DNA of 64,000 nt from Idiomarina xiamenensis 10-D-4 (GCF_000299895.1 NZ_AMRG01000016.1:1-64000), one strand, 5' to 3'; counted from the first letter of the stretch, positions 54,047 to 63,381 are shown. Translations and numbers: made by a program. Notes: generated from the letters alone by a model not told the origin.

Positions 54047-55129
54047 TTATTCGTCAATCAGTTCGCCGACCGCATAGTCGCGTTGAGCCGGACGCCCGAG
54101 CAAATCCCATAAACGATGCGGCGACATGCCAGCACGACTACGGCAAGTAGTCAGGTGCGCAGCATCGATAGTTTGTCCCGCGCTGAGCGCTTGCGCGCAC
54201 ACCAAAACCTGCCGAGCCAGCGCCCGCGTATCCCATTCACACGCTTGCGGTAACTTACGAGGTTGACCGATGGCACTGGATACCTGTCGGATCATGGCGA
54301 CCATTTGCGTCAGCTGGTCGGCCTCTATTGAGGCTTGGTGGTCAGGACCCGGTAAACTACGATCGACGGTAAAATGTTTCTCGATAACTCGTGCGCCGCG
54401 CGCCGCTGCGGCCACTGACACCGCAATGCCCGCCGAATGGTCAGAATACCCTACCGCACAGCCGAACGCCTGCGCTAGTTGATCCATTGCCGCCAAGTGA
54501 ATGGCTTCATCGGGAGCCGGATATTGCGAAGTACAATGTAGTAAGGTGATCTGTTGTCGTACCCACTGTTGCGCCTCGGGCTGACACCAGTATTGCCAGA
54601 TAACCTCGCTACTCTGCGGTAAACCGCTATGATTAGCGCCCCACGCTAGCGTCGCTAACGCCTGTTCGATTTCACTGAGAAAGGCCATACCGGTCGAGAC
54701 CATCAGCGGCAAGCCACTGCGCGCATAGGCCAACAGTAACGGTGCATTAGTCAACTCGCCAGAAGGCACCTTGATACGCGTTATCGAGAGCGCTAGCAAA
54801 TGCTGCAGGCTATCGCTGTCAAAGGCTGTCGATAAAAAGTCGATACCGAGTCGTTGCGCTCGCTGTTGCAAAGGCTGGTGCCAGGCTAATGGCAATTCCA
54901 AAGCCTTGAGCATGTCACGCTGCGACACTTGTTGCTGCATATTTTGGCGTTGGTAGGCGGCTTGTTGTGCTTGCTCAGCGGCCAGCTTTTCGGCGTTAAA
55001 GGTCTGAAACTTGACCGCGTCGGCGCCGGCGGCTGCGGCAACGTCAATCAATTGTTCTGCCAGGTGTAAATCACCGTTATGATTTACGCCAGCCTCGGCA
55101 ATGATATAAACCGCTGAATTAGCCATCAT
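54047..55129 (-). CDS. legI: N,N'-diacetyllegionaminate synthase-type NeuB
   Basis: A 360-residue NeuB-family enzyme that condenses phosphoenolpyruvate with a 6-carbon sugar. The N-terminal TIM barrel starts with EAGVNHNGDLHLAEQLID and AVKFQTFNAEKL, and a C-terminal SAF/antifreeze-like domain covers about 295-360. The neighbours LegB, LegC and NeuC point to legionaminate rather than sialic or pseudaminic acid. It overlaps legG by 11 nt. Confidence 0.9.
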   Translation of the reverse strand: MMANSAVYIIAEAGVNHNGDLHLAEQLIDVAAAAGADAVKFQTFNAEKLAAEQAQQAAYQRQNMQQQVSQRDMLKALELPLAWHQPLQQRAQRLGIDFLSTAFDSDSLQHLLALSITRIKVPSGELTNAPLLLAYARSGLPLMVSTGMAFLSEIEQALATLAWGANHSGLPQSSEVIWQYWCQPEAQQWVRQQITLLHCTSQYPAPDEAIHLAAMDQLAQAFGCAVGYSDHSAGIAVSVAAAARGARVIEKHFTVDRSLPGPDHQASIEADQLTQMVAMIRQVSSAIGQPRKLPQACEWDTRALARQVLVCAQALSAGQTIDAAHLTTCRSRAGMSPHRLWDLLGRPAQRDYAVGELIDE

Positions 55130-56276
55130 AAAATCCTAGTGCTATGGAGCTCGGTTGAGTTAATTGCTGACAAATTTTGGCGGCACTATCACCACCACCA
55201 TAGGGTAACGCACAGTTCGCGGTAAGCCGTTGATGGGTATCACTGAGCGCCTGCTCAACCGCCTGTCGGATGGAATCAGTATCGCTATTACAATGTAGCA
55301 CCGATGCTGCCGCTATACGCCCAGCTTGACGTTGACCCACATTAACCACCGCTTTGCGTAGCGCCGATACTTCAATGATAGCGCTGGATGAATTACCTAA
55401 CACCAACGCGCAATGGCGAATGGCATTGACATAATGACGCATACCCAAGCTGGGTACTAAGCACAAGCGCTGATCGTTATCACGATGACGCCCAGCCGCC
55501 TGCTCTAACTGTGCAATAATCGCCTGATGGCCGGCATCGCCATTCGGGTAGGTAAACAACACATCGTAATCGCTAAAGGCGGCCAGCGCGTCCAAAATGT
55601 GCGCGGTCACGGCAGCCGGTTGCTCTGCTGTACTGGCCGTCGCCGGATGATAAGTAGCGAGGATAAAAGGCCGTTCTCGTAAGCCCCAATGCACACAAAA
55701 AGCATCGCGTTCAATCAGTTCGGTATGTAACACGTTATCGACACCCAAGGCGCCAACGTCAAACACCCGCTGTGGTGACTTACCCATGGCAATGATGCGT
55801 TGCCGATGCTGCTGATTGGACGCAAAGTGATAACTGGCTAGCTGTGTGATGGCATGCCGTATGCCATCGTCCAACGCGCCCGCAGTGACTTCGCCACCAT
55901 GAATATGGGCGATGGGTATGCGTAAAAAGTAGGCGGCCTGAGCAGCCGCTAACGCTTCATAGCGATCCCCCAGTATCACCAACACCTCGCTACGCAAGCG
56001 TTGTAGGGTCTCGCTCAGGGCTGGCAAAGCGGCGCCCATACTGCGCACTACGTCACGTTCATCAGCGACCCGTTGAAAAGGTATTTGCGCACTTACGGTA
56101 AAACCGTCTGCGCTGATCTGCCGCTGGGTATCGCCTAGCTGGCTATCAAAGTGATACCCCGAAGCCAGTAACTGTAAGGTTAGTGTCGATTCAGCACTGA
56201 TCGCACGTAGCAATGGCGTAAGTAAACCGTAGTCGGCTCGGCCGCCGGTAAATACCGCAATACGTTTAGTCGTCAT
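55119..56276 (-). CDS. legG: Hydrolysing NDP-sugar 2-epimerase LegG (NeuC family)
   Basis: A 385-residue NeuC-type epimerase with TGGRADYGLLTPLLRAI near the start, HIHGGEVTAGALDDGIRHA (about 145-165) and LVLGNSSSAIIE (about 290-302). It releases the nucleotide while inverting C2, giving the substrate of LegI. The nucleotide (UDP or GDP) cannot be told here, but linked ptmE suggests GDP. It overlaps legC by 11 nt. Confidence 0.9.
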   Translation of the reverse strand: MTTKRIAVFTGGRADYGLLTPLLRAISAESTLTLQLLASGYHFDSQLGDTQRQISADGFTVSAQIPFQRVADERDVVRSMGAALPALSETLQRLRSEVLVILGDRYEALAAAQAAYFLRIPIAHIHGGEVTAGALDDGIRHAITQLASYHFASNQQHRQRIIAMGKSPQRVFDVGALGVDNVLHTELIERDAFCVHWGLRERPFILATYHPATASTAEQPAAVTAHILDALAAFSDYDVLFTYPNGDAGHQAIIAQLEQAAGRHRDNDQRLCLVPSLGMRHYVNAIRHCALVLGNSSSAIIEVSALRKAVVNVGQRQAGRIAAASVLHCNSDTDSIRQAVEQALSDTHQRLTANCALPYGGGDSAAKICQQLTQPSSIALGFYDG

Positions 56277-57438
56277 CGGTCGCCACCCCAGCGCGTACGC
56301 TACTGGGTAGATTGACCAAGCGCTGTGCCAGCCACTCGGTCTGACTTAAATCACCGTGCGCTTGCTGTTGATACATCGCCAACTGATGCATCGGCCGCCA
56401 CACCGGCCGCGCTTGAATACCGGCCTGCTGACAACCGCTCAATAGTGCATCCCGGGCGCTAAGGTCGCGGCACAAGACGGTGTTTAGCCAGTAGTTACTT
56501 TTGCCGTAACTGGGCTCGGCGATAAACTGATAGGGGCTGTCGCTGAGCAGCTGTTGATATGCCTCGGCAGTAGCGCGCTTATCGGCTAAAAAACGTGGTA
56601 AATGACGCATTTGTGCGTGCCCCAAGGCGGCATTTAGATTCGGCAGTCGGTAGTTATAAGCCACTTGGTCGTGTACGAATTCGTAAGCGTGTGGCTGCTT
56701 GGCGGTGGTTGTTAAATGCTTGGCCTGACGCATCTGCTCGGTATCACCTAACACCATGCCACCACCGCCACAGGTGATGACTTTATTACCGTTAAAACTA
56801 AACGCCGCTAACGGCGCTAAGCCACCACATGGACGGCCCCGATAAGATGAGCCCAGCGCTTCGGCGGCATCTTCGAGCAACAGTATCCGCCACTGCTGAC
56901 AAACGCTTTGCAGTGCGTCCATATCGCACGGGTGACCGTATGTATGCATCGGCACACAAGCACGAATTGGACGTCCCGACTCACGCTGACGACAGATGCC
57001 GTGATCGTCAATCAGCGCCTGCTCAGCCAGCCATTCGGCTAACGCTGTCGCACTCATGCCCAAACTTTCGCGCTCAACATCGATAAATACCGGGTCGGCC
57101 TGGCAGTAACGAATCGCGTTACAGGTGGCGACAAAAGTTAATGCCTGTGTCAGCACCAAATCCCCCGCTTCAACACCGGCGATCAATAATGCAGTGTGCA
57201 AAGCGGCAGTACCATTAACGGTGGCAACCGCCGCAGGCCGCTGGCAGTGGTCGGCCAGCTGTCGTTCGAAGAAATCGACGTAACGACCCACGCTGGATAC
57301 AAAGGTAGAGTCGATGGTATCCAGCACCGCGCTGCGCTCTTGGCTGCCAAACTGTGGGGCATGCAAGGGAATGACGCTGTCATCGCTAACGCCGTAATGA
57401 GCACGAATATGGTCGGTTAATTGTTTCAGAAAAGCCAT
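56266..57438 (-). CDS. legC: LegC-family PLP-dependent sugar aminotransferase
   Basis: A 390-residue DegT/DnrJ/EryC1 aminotransferase. The PLP lysine is Lys219 in FSFNGNKVITCGGGGM, and LLEDAAEALGSSY binds the cofactor. It aminates C4 of the 4-keto sugar made by LegB. The length and the LegC-type N-terminus (HYGVSDDSVIPLHAP) support the call. It lies 9 nt after legB. Confidence 0.92.
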   Translation of the reverse strand: MAFLKQLTDHIRAHYGVSDDSVIPLHAPQFGSQERSAVLDTIDSTFVSSVGRYVDFFERQLADHCQRPAAVATVNGTAALHTALLIAGVEAGDLVLTQALTFVATCNAIRYCQADPVFIDVERESLGMSATALAEWLAEQALIDDHGICRQRESGRPIRACVPMHTYGHPCDMDALQSVCQQWRILLLEDAAEALGSSYRGRPCGGLAPLAAFSFNGNKVITCGGGGMVLGDTEQMRQAKHLTTTAKQPHAYEFVHDQVAYNYRLPNLNAALGHAQMRHLPRFLADKRATAEAYQQLLSDSPYQFIAEPSYGKSNYWLNTVLCRDLSARDALLSGCQQAGIQARPVWRPMHQLAMYQQQAHGDLSQTEWLAQRLVNLPSSVRAGVATDDD

Positions 57439-57447
57439 ACCGAATTC

Positions 57448-58446
57448 CTATACGTTATATTGGTCGGCTTTGTAACGCGCCAGATGTTGCGGCTGGCTGA
57501 ACCAGTCGATGGTTTGCTGCAAGCCCTGCGCTAACGAATGCTGTGGTTGCCAGTCACTCAAACTGCGCAGCTTTTGATTATCGCCCCAGAGTCGGAAAAC
57601 CTCGGATGACGCAGGCCTTAGCCGTTGTTCATCGGTAATAAACTCAACCGGACTGCGCATCAACTGTTTGATCAACGCTAGCGTATCGGCCACAGAAATT
57701 TCGTCATTACTGGCGATATTGATAGTTTCACCAACCACCTGATGACCGGCTTCGGCTAAAGCGATAAAGCCGGCACAGGTATCAGCCACATAGTTAAAGT
57801 CGCGGGTGGGCGACACATCACCTAATTCAATTCGTTCACGGCCAGCCGCGATTTGAATAATAATAGACGGAATAACCGCTCGCGCCGATTGTCGCGGACC
57901 ATAGGTATTGAAGGGTCTGGCAATCGTAACCGGTAATTGAAACGCGTTAAAATAACTCAGCGCCATCGCGTCGGCGGCAATTTTTGATGCGCTATACGGC
58001 GATTGTGGTTGGCTGGGATGCTGTTCGTCTATCGGCACATAACGCGCGGTTCCATAAATCTCGCTGGTTGAGGTTTGAATAAAGCGTTTCACGCCCTGTT
58101 TGAGCGCGGCCTGACACATATTCAACGTGCCGTTAACGTTGGTTTCGACATAGCTATTCGGCGCTTGGTAAGAGTATGGGATGGCAATTAGTGCGGCCAA
58201 ATGAAAAACGACATCGATGTCGGCACAAATGTTATCGCATAGGAATGGGTCACGCACATCTCCGGCGATAACTTCCATCTCTTTAGCCAACGGACTGCTG
58301 TCTAACCAGCCCCAACTGTTAAACGAGTTGTACTGCACCAAGGCTCGAACCTGATAGCCTCGCTGCACCAGCAGTTCGGCCAAGTGTGAACCGATAAAAC
58401 CATCGGCGCCGGTGACCAATACCCGTCGGTTTACTGAAGTCTTCAC
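57448..58446 (-). CDS. legB: LegB-type NAD-dependent sugar 4,6-dehydratase
   Basis: A 332-residue extended SDR with VTGADGFIGSHLAELLV at the N-terminus, STSEIYG, and YSASKIAADAMA (catalytic Tyr and Lys). It converts an NDP-GlcNAc-type sugar to its 4-keto-6-deoxy form, opening the pathway. It begins 3 nt after the maf stop, so the biosynthesis genes are probably co-transcribed with the glycosyltransferase. Confidence 0.92.
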   Translation of the reverse strand: MKTSVNRRVLVTGADGFIGSHLAELLVQRGYQVRALVQYNSFNSWGWLDSSPLAKEMEVIAGDVRDPFLCDNICADIDVVFHLAALIAIPYSYQAPNSYVETNVNGTLNMCQAALKQGVKRFIQTSTSEIYGTARYVPIDEQHPSQPQSPYSASKIAADAMALSYFNAFQLPVTIARPFNTYGPRQSARAVIPSIIIQIAAGRERIELGDVSPTRDFNYVADTCAGFIALAEAGHQVVGETINIASNDEISVADTLALIKQLMRSPVEFITDEQRLRPASSEVFRLWGDNQKLRSLSDWQPQHSLAQGLQQTIDWFSQPQHLARYKADQYNV

Positions 58447-58449
58447 TGC

Positions 58450-60525
58450 TTATGCTCCTTGCCAGCCCCAATCACATTTCATTTGCCAACGCTGAGGAAA
58501 GTCCTCACGCATAGCCTGTAAATAATCGTCCCATAAGGTTAACGCGCGTTTAAAGGCCTGCAAACAGCGCTGCGGATCGTCAAAACTATACAGCAAGGTC
58601 ATCATCGGGCACTGAAAGTACAGTAGTACGCCCTCTAACACGTAGTGTAAATGACTCAACTGTGAGCGGCGGTGCGAATACAAGTAGCGAGATTGACGAC
58701 GCATTAACTCGAGTGCTTGCTCGGCATCAGCCACTGGCTCGCGGCACAAGGCCTGTAAATGCTCACAAATTTGGTCAAATTGCGACAACTGTAAATAAGG
58801 TTTCATGTCGTCAATTTGGCGTGGAGTAAAGCTGTGCTGTTTTATCCAACTCACCACTTGCTGCTTATTTGGCGCCCGCGTATCAACCAGAATCATTTCT
58901 GGCTGCAATGGCTTCGCACCCTCGATTCGAGCGCCACTACCGACGTTATAGCAGTCGACTTTAGCAAAGCGCTGCAGGCTGAGTAAGCGTTTCATTTGTG
59001 CACATGACATCGCCAGCAAATCGCTGGACATCACCTCGCCACCAAAATTACCGGGCAAGCGATGACGAGCTTTGGGCTGTACAAATTTATCTTTTAATCC
59101 CTTCTCGTAATAAAAGCTACTTTTTGCGTGCTGGCTGGCTTCATCTTTATAGCCGTTGTCGACACCCATCAAGTAAACCTGACTAAAACCCATGTGCAAG
59201 GCGAACGATAGCGCCGTGTTCGAGACCATCGGATTACACGACGACAAATACGTGATGGGTTGGTTAGCACCTAGCCATGAGGCAATTTTCCATAGCTCTG
59301 AGCCCGCCTCTACCGGTTTTGCCGCCATACCAACCCAATCATAAAGGTCAATAACATCGGGATAAATGACGTTAAGGGTGAGTAGACTGATTGATTTATA
59401 GTCTTCTGGCTGCATGGTTTGCAGCAAAATATCGTAAGTCGTTTTGGGGCGCTCGACCAAACAATGAAAATCGGGCTTGATACCCATTTTTAGCAGCGTT
59501 TTTAACGCCGATCCAGCGGCAATAATCACCACTTGGTCTTGTATCTCGGCCAACACTTCAGCAGCTTCGTCTAGCGACGGGCCATTGCCGACCACCACCA
59601 CTGGGTAATCTGGGTAGGCGCTGCTTAACGGCTGTTGGTCGACCAGCATATTAACGCCGTGCTGCAAATTTAACGTGGTATGCGCCAAGCTGGTGGTGGC
59701 ATCGTTATAAAAACCGTAACCACCATGTAATTCGTGCATGCGCTGTGTAAACGAGGTGACTAACGCTTGGGTATCTTCGGACGGATAGTGTGCATAACAA
59801 AAGGTTTTCACTAACGAGAAGGCACCGATGTCTTGGCTGATTTGCCATAAGTCGTCGAAAAACTGACGATAATCACTGCCAATATGCAAAAACAAGCAGC
59901 CATTTTGTTCATTAACGGTGTCGATCACGGCCGCCCAATCGATACAGAACAAGCTGCAATAAAAAAGATTAAAATCAGGTTCAACGATATTCAGATAGTC
60001 AAATTGCACTTGCTCGAGTAACAACGGAATATGATAGCCCAAACCCACGCCAAAAATTACCGCCGACGGAAACCGTGTCGGTAACTGCGCTAAAGGCTCT
60101 AAACGCCCTGCCTCATCGACAATTTGTCCGAGCCGGCGAGTAAACTGCGAGTGTAAGCGGTGATCGTCGGCAGGCGCCTTGGCAAAGCCACTAAAATCGA
60201 CGTGGCTAATAATCGGCTGTTGCAGCTGCTGTTTTACTTGGGCGGCGATTTGCTTACCCGGCTCTAACCCATATAGTGGCGCGCCATTTGCGGTTAACGC
60301 GACATTCGCATAGCCACTTTCGGTAACGTGCAGCGCTAAAGGGGTATCGCTTTGATACTGTTCTATCGCTTTAGCAATATCGGGGAAGTACTGATGAAAG
60401 GCCGCTAAGTTACGCTCAAACCGAGGTTCAGCCTCGGCGGCGAATGCCTGCTCGCGTTCAACGCTACGTTGCGCTTGGTGTAAGGCTTGCTGCGCCTGAT
60501 TAAGCAATTGTTCCAGTGTTGCCAT
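58450..60525 (-). CDS. maf: Motility accessory factor (Maf) flagellin glycosyltransferase
   Basis: A 691-residue cytoplasmic protein with an N-terminal Maf domain and a central DUF115/MptE-like domain. The latter has VVVVGNGPSLDEAAEVL (about 308-324) and AAGSALKTLLKMGIKPDFH, where a CMP-sugar would bind as in sialyltransferases. The C-terminus is helical. Maf proteins transfer Leg- or Pse-type sugars to flagellin Ser/Thr before secretion. Next to fliS and the leg genes, it is the obvious transferase for this operon. Confidence 0.93.
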   Translation of the reverse strand: MATLEQLLNQAQQALHQAQRSVEREQAFAAEAEPRFERNLAAFHQYFPDIAKAIEQYQSDTPLALHVTESGYANVALTANGAPLYGLEPGKQIAAQVKQQLQQPIISHVDFSGFAKAPADDHRLHSQFTRRLGQIVDEAGRLEPLAQLPTRFPSAVIFGVGLGYHIPLLLEQVQFDYLNIVEPDFNLFYCSLFCIDWAAVIDTVNEQNGCLFLHIGSDYRQFFDDLWQISQDIGAFSLVKTFCYAHYPSEDTQALVTSFTQRMHELHGGYGFYNDATTSLAHTTLNLQHGVNMLVDQQPLSSAYPDYPVVVVGNGPSLDEAAEVLAEIQDQVVIIAAGSALKTLLKMGIKPDFHCLVERPKTTYDILLQTMQPEDYKSISLLTLNVIYPDVIDLYDWVGMAAKPVEAGSELWKIASWLGANQPITYLSSCNPMVSNTALSFALHMGFSQVYLMGVDNGYKDEASQHAKSSFYYEKGLKDKFVQPKARHRLPGNFGGEVMSSDLLAMSCAQMKRLLSLQRFAKVDCYNVGSGARIEGAKPLQPEMILVDTRAPNKQQVVSWIKQHSFTPRQIDDMKPYLQLSQFDQICEHLQALCREPVADAEQALELMRRQSRYLYSHRRSQLSHLHYVLEGVLLYFQCPMMTLLYSFDDPQRCLQAFKRALTLWDDYLQAMREDFPQRWQMKCDWGWQGA

Positions 60526-60570
60526 AATACCGCGGTACCGTTTTTAAACTTAAACTCTGTAGACTATAAG

Positions 60571-60597
60571 TTATCGGCTGGAAACGGAACAACTGTA
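60571..60597 (-). promoter_or_regulatory. Candidate sigma-28 promoter of the maf-leg operon
   Basis: On the reverse strand, TACAGTTG (60597-60590), an 11-nt spacer, and a perfect GCCGATAA (60578-60571) match the FliA consensus TAAAGTTT-N11-GCCGATAA at 14 of 16 positions. It lies about 45 nt upstream of the maf ATG, in the gap after the fliT-like gene. Confidence 0.6.
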
Positions 60598-60605
60598 TGA
60601 CTAAA

Positions 60606-60893
60606 TCACAGTTGTTCGCGGTATTTATTGATTTGCTTGCGGGATTTTTGCAGTTGGGTTAAATCGTCAGCGCTACTATCACGGTCTGCTCGCTTACTTT
60701 GAATCAGTCGATCAAGCGTATCGGCAACTTGTGCTAGCAATGCTTGGTGCGCTAACGGCTGAAATTCAGGATCGGCAAAGCAGTCACGCAACGCGCTATC
60801 CAGCGCGCGCGCATGTTTAGTGGCTTGTGCATCATCGTCTTCGGGCACTTGCTGTAAACGGTCGAGTTCGGCTTTAACGTCGGCTATCGCCAT
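60606..60893 (-). CDS. Small helical protein, FliT-like
   Basis: A 95-residue, highly charged all-helical protein starting at MAIADVKAELDRL, 2 nt after the fliS stop; a longer frame overlapping fliS is not supported. It ends in basic residues (QKSRKQINKYREQL). FliT, a chaperone for FliD, is usually encoded here and has this size and helical character, but sequence identity to FliT is not evident to me. Confidence 0.6.
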   Translation of the reverse strand: MAIADVKAELDRLQQVPEDDDAQATKHARALDSALRDCFADPEFQPLAHQALLAQVADTLDRLIQSKRADRDSSADDLTQLQKSRKQINKYREQL

Positions 60894-60895
60894 AT

Positions 60896-61324
60896 TTAAG
60901 CGCCACTCGCTTGCTGTTGCATTTGCGTCATCGCGACTTCGCGTTCGGTCATCGGAATCGCATCCCAAGCTGATTTAATTTGTTTTAACAGCTTAGCAAC
61001 TTCATCGATGATCTCAACGTCGTTCTTTAACGACGCTTCGGTCAAACGGTCATACATGTATAGGTATAAGTTATCGAGGTTTTCCGACACTTCGCCGCCA
61101 ACCTCCATATTCAGGCTACTGCGTAACGACTCAATGATCGCCGATGCCTTACTCAAGTGCACACTCTTCTTTTCTAAATCTTTGCGTTGAATGGCACCCT
61201 TGGCGTAACTCATGTTTTCCAACGCACCCGCCATTAGCAACTGCACCAGTTGATAAGGGTCGGCGCCTGCTACGCGTGAACGTAGAGAATCCTGAGTGTA
61301 ACCCTTGAGTTTGTTGTTATACAT
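60896..61324 (-). CDS. fliS: Flagellin export chaperone FliS
   Basis: A 142-residue helical protein with the family's N-terminal YNNKLKGYTQDSLRSRVAGADPYQLVQLLMAGAL. It binds the flagellin C-terminus in the cytoplasm and prevents early polymerisation. It lies between fliD and the fliT-like gene. Confidence 0.95.
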   Translation of the reverse strand: MYNNKLKGYTQDSLRSRVAGADPYQLVQLLMAGALENMSYAKGAIQRKDLEKKSVHLSKASAIIESLRSSLNMEVGGEVSENLDNLYLYMYDRLTEASLKNDVEIIDEVAKLLKQIKSAWDAIPMTEREVAMTQMQQQASGA

Positions 61325-61388
61325 CGTGCTGCCCCTTTTACCTTATACCACTGAATACATCTCACCGTGACCGCTTAGTCACTGGCGA

Positions 61389-62798
61389 CTATTTCTTACT
61401 GCCAAAGCCCGGTAGGCTCGCTAACTGTTGCGTCAAATAGTCGCTAGTGCTTTGCATTTGCGACACTAATACATCTAACGCCGTGTACTTTTCGCGTAAC
61501 TGAGCTTCTAGCTGCTCCATGCGATATTTATGCGCCTCACGATCATCGGCGATACCACGTAAGCGTTCATCCAGCGAATCTTCGCGCTGCGAAATGACAC
61601 CACCAGAACCGAGGTAATTACCCAGCATTTCTTCAAACTTGCTACCGATACCCTCGTCACTTGAGAACACTTTAGCAAACGATGCAAAGTCGTCATCCAT
61701 GGCTTCGTTGACACTACGCACCACGTTTTCGCGTTGCAACTTACCGTCTTTATCCAAGCTCAAGCCCAAATCAAACAAGTTATTAAATTTGCCCGAATCG
61801 GTCACTTCGCTAGACAACGCGATAACCATCTGCTGTTGCAGCCCACGCATTGAGGCATCGCCATTTAACGCGGCCGAAGCACCGGTATTTTTATTGAAAG
61901 CGGTAGCTTGGTTGATAATATCGACCACACCATTATAAGCCGCAACAAACTCATCAATTAACTTATCGACACCCTCACGGTCATGAGAAATATCGACCGT
62001 CGCCGATTCACCCTCAGCGGTGACTTTTTTGGCGATGATAGTCGAACCCTCAATGACGTCTGCGAAGGTGTTTGACGAATTGGTCGCAGTAATACCATCA
62101 ATGCTGATAATAGCATCGCGCGCTTTGTCGGCGTCGGCAATCGTCAAACCACCGGCACTACCATCGGCGGCGGTGGTGCTCATACCATCAAAGTCGGCAT
62201 TGTTACTGGTCACTTCTAAATCGTTACCAGCGCCGGTCAAGCTTGAACTGAACACCACTTTGGCTTCGGAGCCCGTATTAATGATGTTCATCGACACGCC
62301 GAAGTTATCGCCGGTCATATCGTTCACCCGGCGGCGCACTTGTTCTAGCGTTTCTCCTGCACTGATGTCGACCGAAAAACTCTTATCACCGGCGCTAAAT
62401 GTCAACGTCGCGTCGCTATCGGAGACTACCTGATCCGATGTTGCAAACGCGCCTGCAGCCGAAATCGCACGGCTACCCTGAGCCAACTGTTGCACCTCGA
62501 CGCTAAACTGACCGACAGAAGAGTCAGCAGTACTCGTGAAGGCAATAGCGTCGCCGGAAGCGGGTTGAGTAATGTTTGAGGTACGTCGATAAAATTCATC
62601 AGCGTCGGCCAGTTTATCGACCACACTTTGAAATTTTGACAGCTGCGATTTCACCGCACCCAGCGCCGACAGCTCCACTTCATAGCGGCTCTGCGCCTCG
62701 TTAAAGCGTTTCACTTTTGGCTGGTTGGCCGCCGCGACTGTCGATGTGATCAGGTCTTCTAACGGGAGGTTAGAGCCGATACCTGCAAATGAAGGCAT
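61389..62798 (-). CDS. fliD: Flagellar filament cap protein FliD
   Basis: A 469-residue protein with FliD N-terminal (about 10-105) and C-terminal (about 225-460) domains around a variable Ser/Thr/Asp-rich part. The ends are helical (GIGSNLPLEDLIT; LVSQMQSTSDYLTQQL). It caps the filament and helps flagellin subunits insert. It lies 13 nt after flaG. Confidence 0.95.
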   Translation of the reverse strand: MPSFAGIGSNLPLEDLITSTVAAANQPKVKRFNEAQSRYEVELSALGAVKSQLSKFQSVVDKLADADEFYRRTSNITQPASGDAIAFTSTADSSVGQFSVEVQQLAQGSRAISAAGAFATSDQVVSDSDATLTFSAGDKSFSVDISAGETLEQVRRRVNDMTGDNFGVSMNIINTGSEAKVVFSSSLTGAGNDLEVTSNNADFDGMSTTAADGSAGGLTIADADKARDAIISIDGITATNSSNTFADVIEGSTIIAKKVTAEGESATVDISHDREGVDKLIDEFVAAYNGVVDIINQATAFNKNTGASAALNGDASMRGLQQQMVIALSSEVTDSGKFNNLFDLGLSLDKDGKLQRENVVRSVNEAMDDDFASFAKVFSSDEGIGSKFEEMLGNYLGSGGVISQREDSLDERLRGIADDREAHKYRMEQLEAQLREKYTALDVLVSQMQSTSDYLTQQLASLPGFGSKK

Positions 62799-62811
62799 AA
62801 TATCCTCCTAC

Positions 62812-63255
62812 TCAAACTTGTTTGTCGAACAAAATGCCCGACCGGTTATGACTGTTATCGGCATACTCTTCGATAGCTTTAGCAATTCGTTGCACCACTT
62901 CCGAAGGAATTTGCCGGATTTCTTGTCCGCTATCCTTGTCCACCACTTTCACGATGGGCGGATCGCCGCGTTCTTCAAATACGAACTGTAAGCTGGTTTG
63001 GCGAATGGTCGAACTTTGGTTTAACGCCTCAACCGCTTGTTGCACAGTAGTTATATCACTCGTACTCGCACTTTCACTGGCTGCTTGCTGGTCTGCCAGT
63101 GGTTGCTGTAACTGATTATCGATGGTCGCCACTAATTGCTTATTGGCGCTTACGGCTGGGCTTGGCACCACTGCTTGCGCATTAGCAGGTGCGCCATCTG
63201 CGCGCAGCGCGGACGTCGATAACGTTAGTCCTGAATCTAATTGTAAATTTGCCAT
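62812..63255 (-). CDS. flaG: Flagellar protein FlaG
   Basis: A 147-residue protein with a disordered Ala/Ser/Gln-rich N-terminal half and a FlaG domain (about 85-145; LQFVFEERGDPPIVKVVD, GQEIRQIPSEVV). In Campylobacter, Vibrio and Pseudomonas FlaG influences filament length. It starts at MANLQLDSG, with AAGG 8 nt upstream. It is the first gene after a strong sigma-28 promoter. Confidence 0.92.
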   Translation of the reverse strand: MANLQLDSGLTLSTSALRADGAPANAQAVVPSPAVSANKQLVATIDNQLQQPLADQQAASESASTSDITTVQQAVEALNQSSTIRQTSLQFVFEERGDPPIVKVVDKDSGQEIRQIPSEVVQRIAKAIEEYADNSHNRSGILFDKQV

Positions 63256-63308
63256 AATTGTACCTTTCACAAGAAATACCGAACACCAGCCGGACTTTCA
63301 CATGTAGG

Positions 63309-63335
63309 TTATCGGCAACTCAGATAAAGACTTTA
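63309..63335 (-). promoter_or_regulatory. Sigma-28 (FliA) promoter of flaG-fliD-fliS
   Basis: TAAAGTCT (63335-63328), an 11-nt spacer and a perfect GCCGATAA (63316-63309) on the reverse strand match the FliA consensus at 15 of 16 positions, with exact spacing, about 54 nt upstream of the flaG start. Confidence 0.9.
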
Positions 63336-63346
63336 GCAAAAAAAGT

Positions 63347-63381
63347 AAAAAAAAACCGAAAGGTTGCCCTTTCGGTTTTTT
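63347..63381 (-). terminator. Intrinsic terminator of the flagellin gene
   Basis: Read leftwards, ACCGAAAGG, loop GCAA and CCTTTCGGT are followed by a run of T residues, 36 nt after the flagellin stop. The opposite direction also has T residues, so it may work both ways. Confidence 0.9.
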
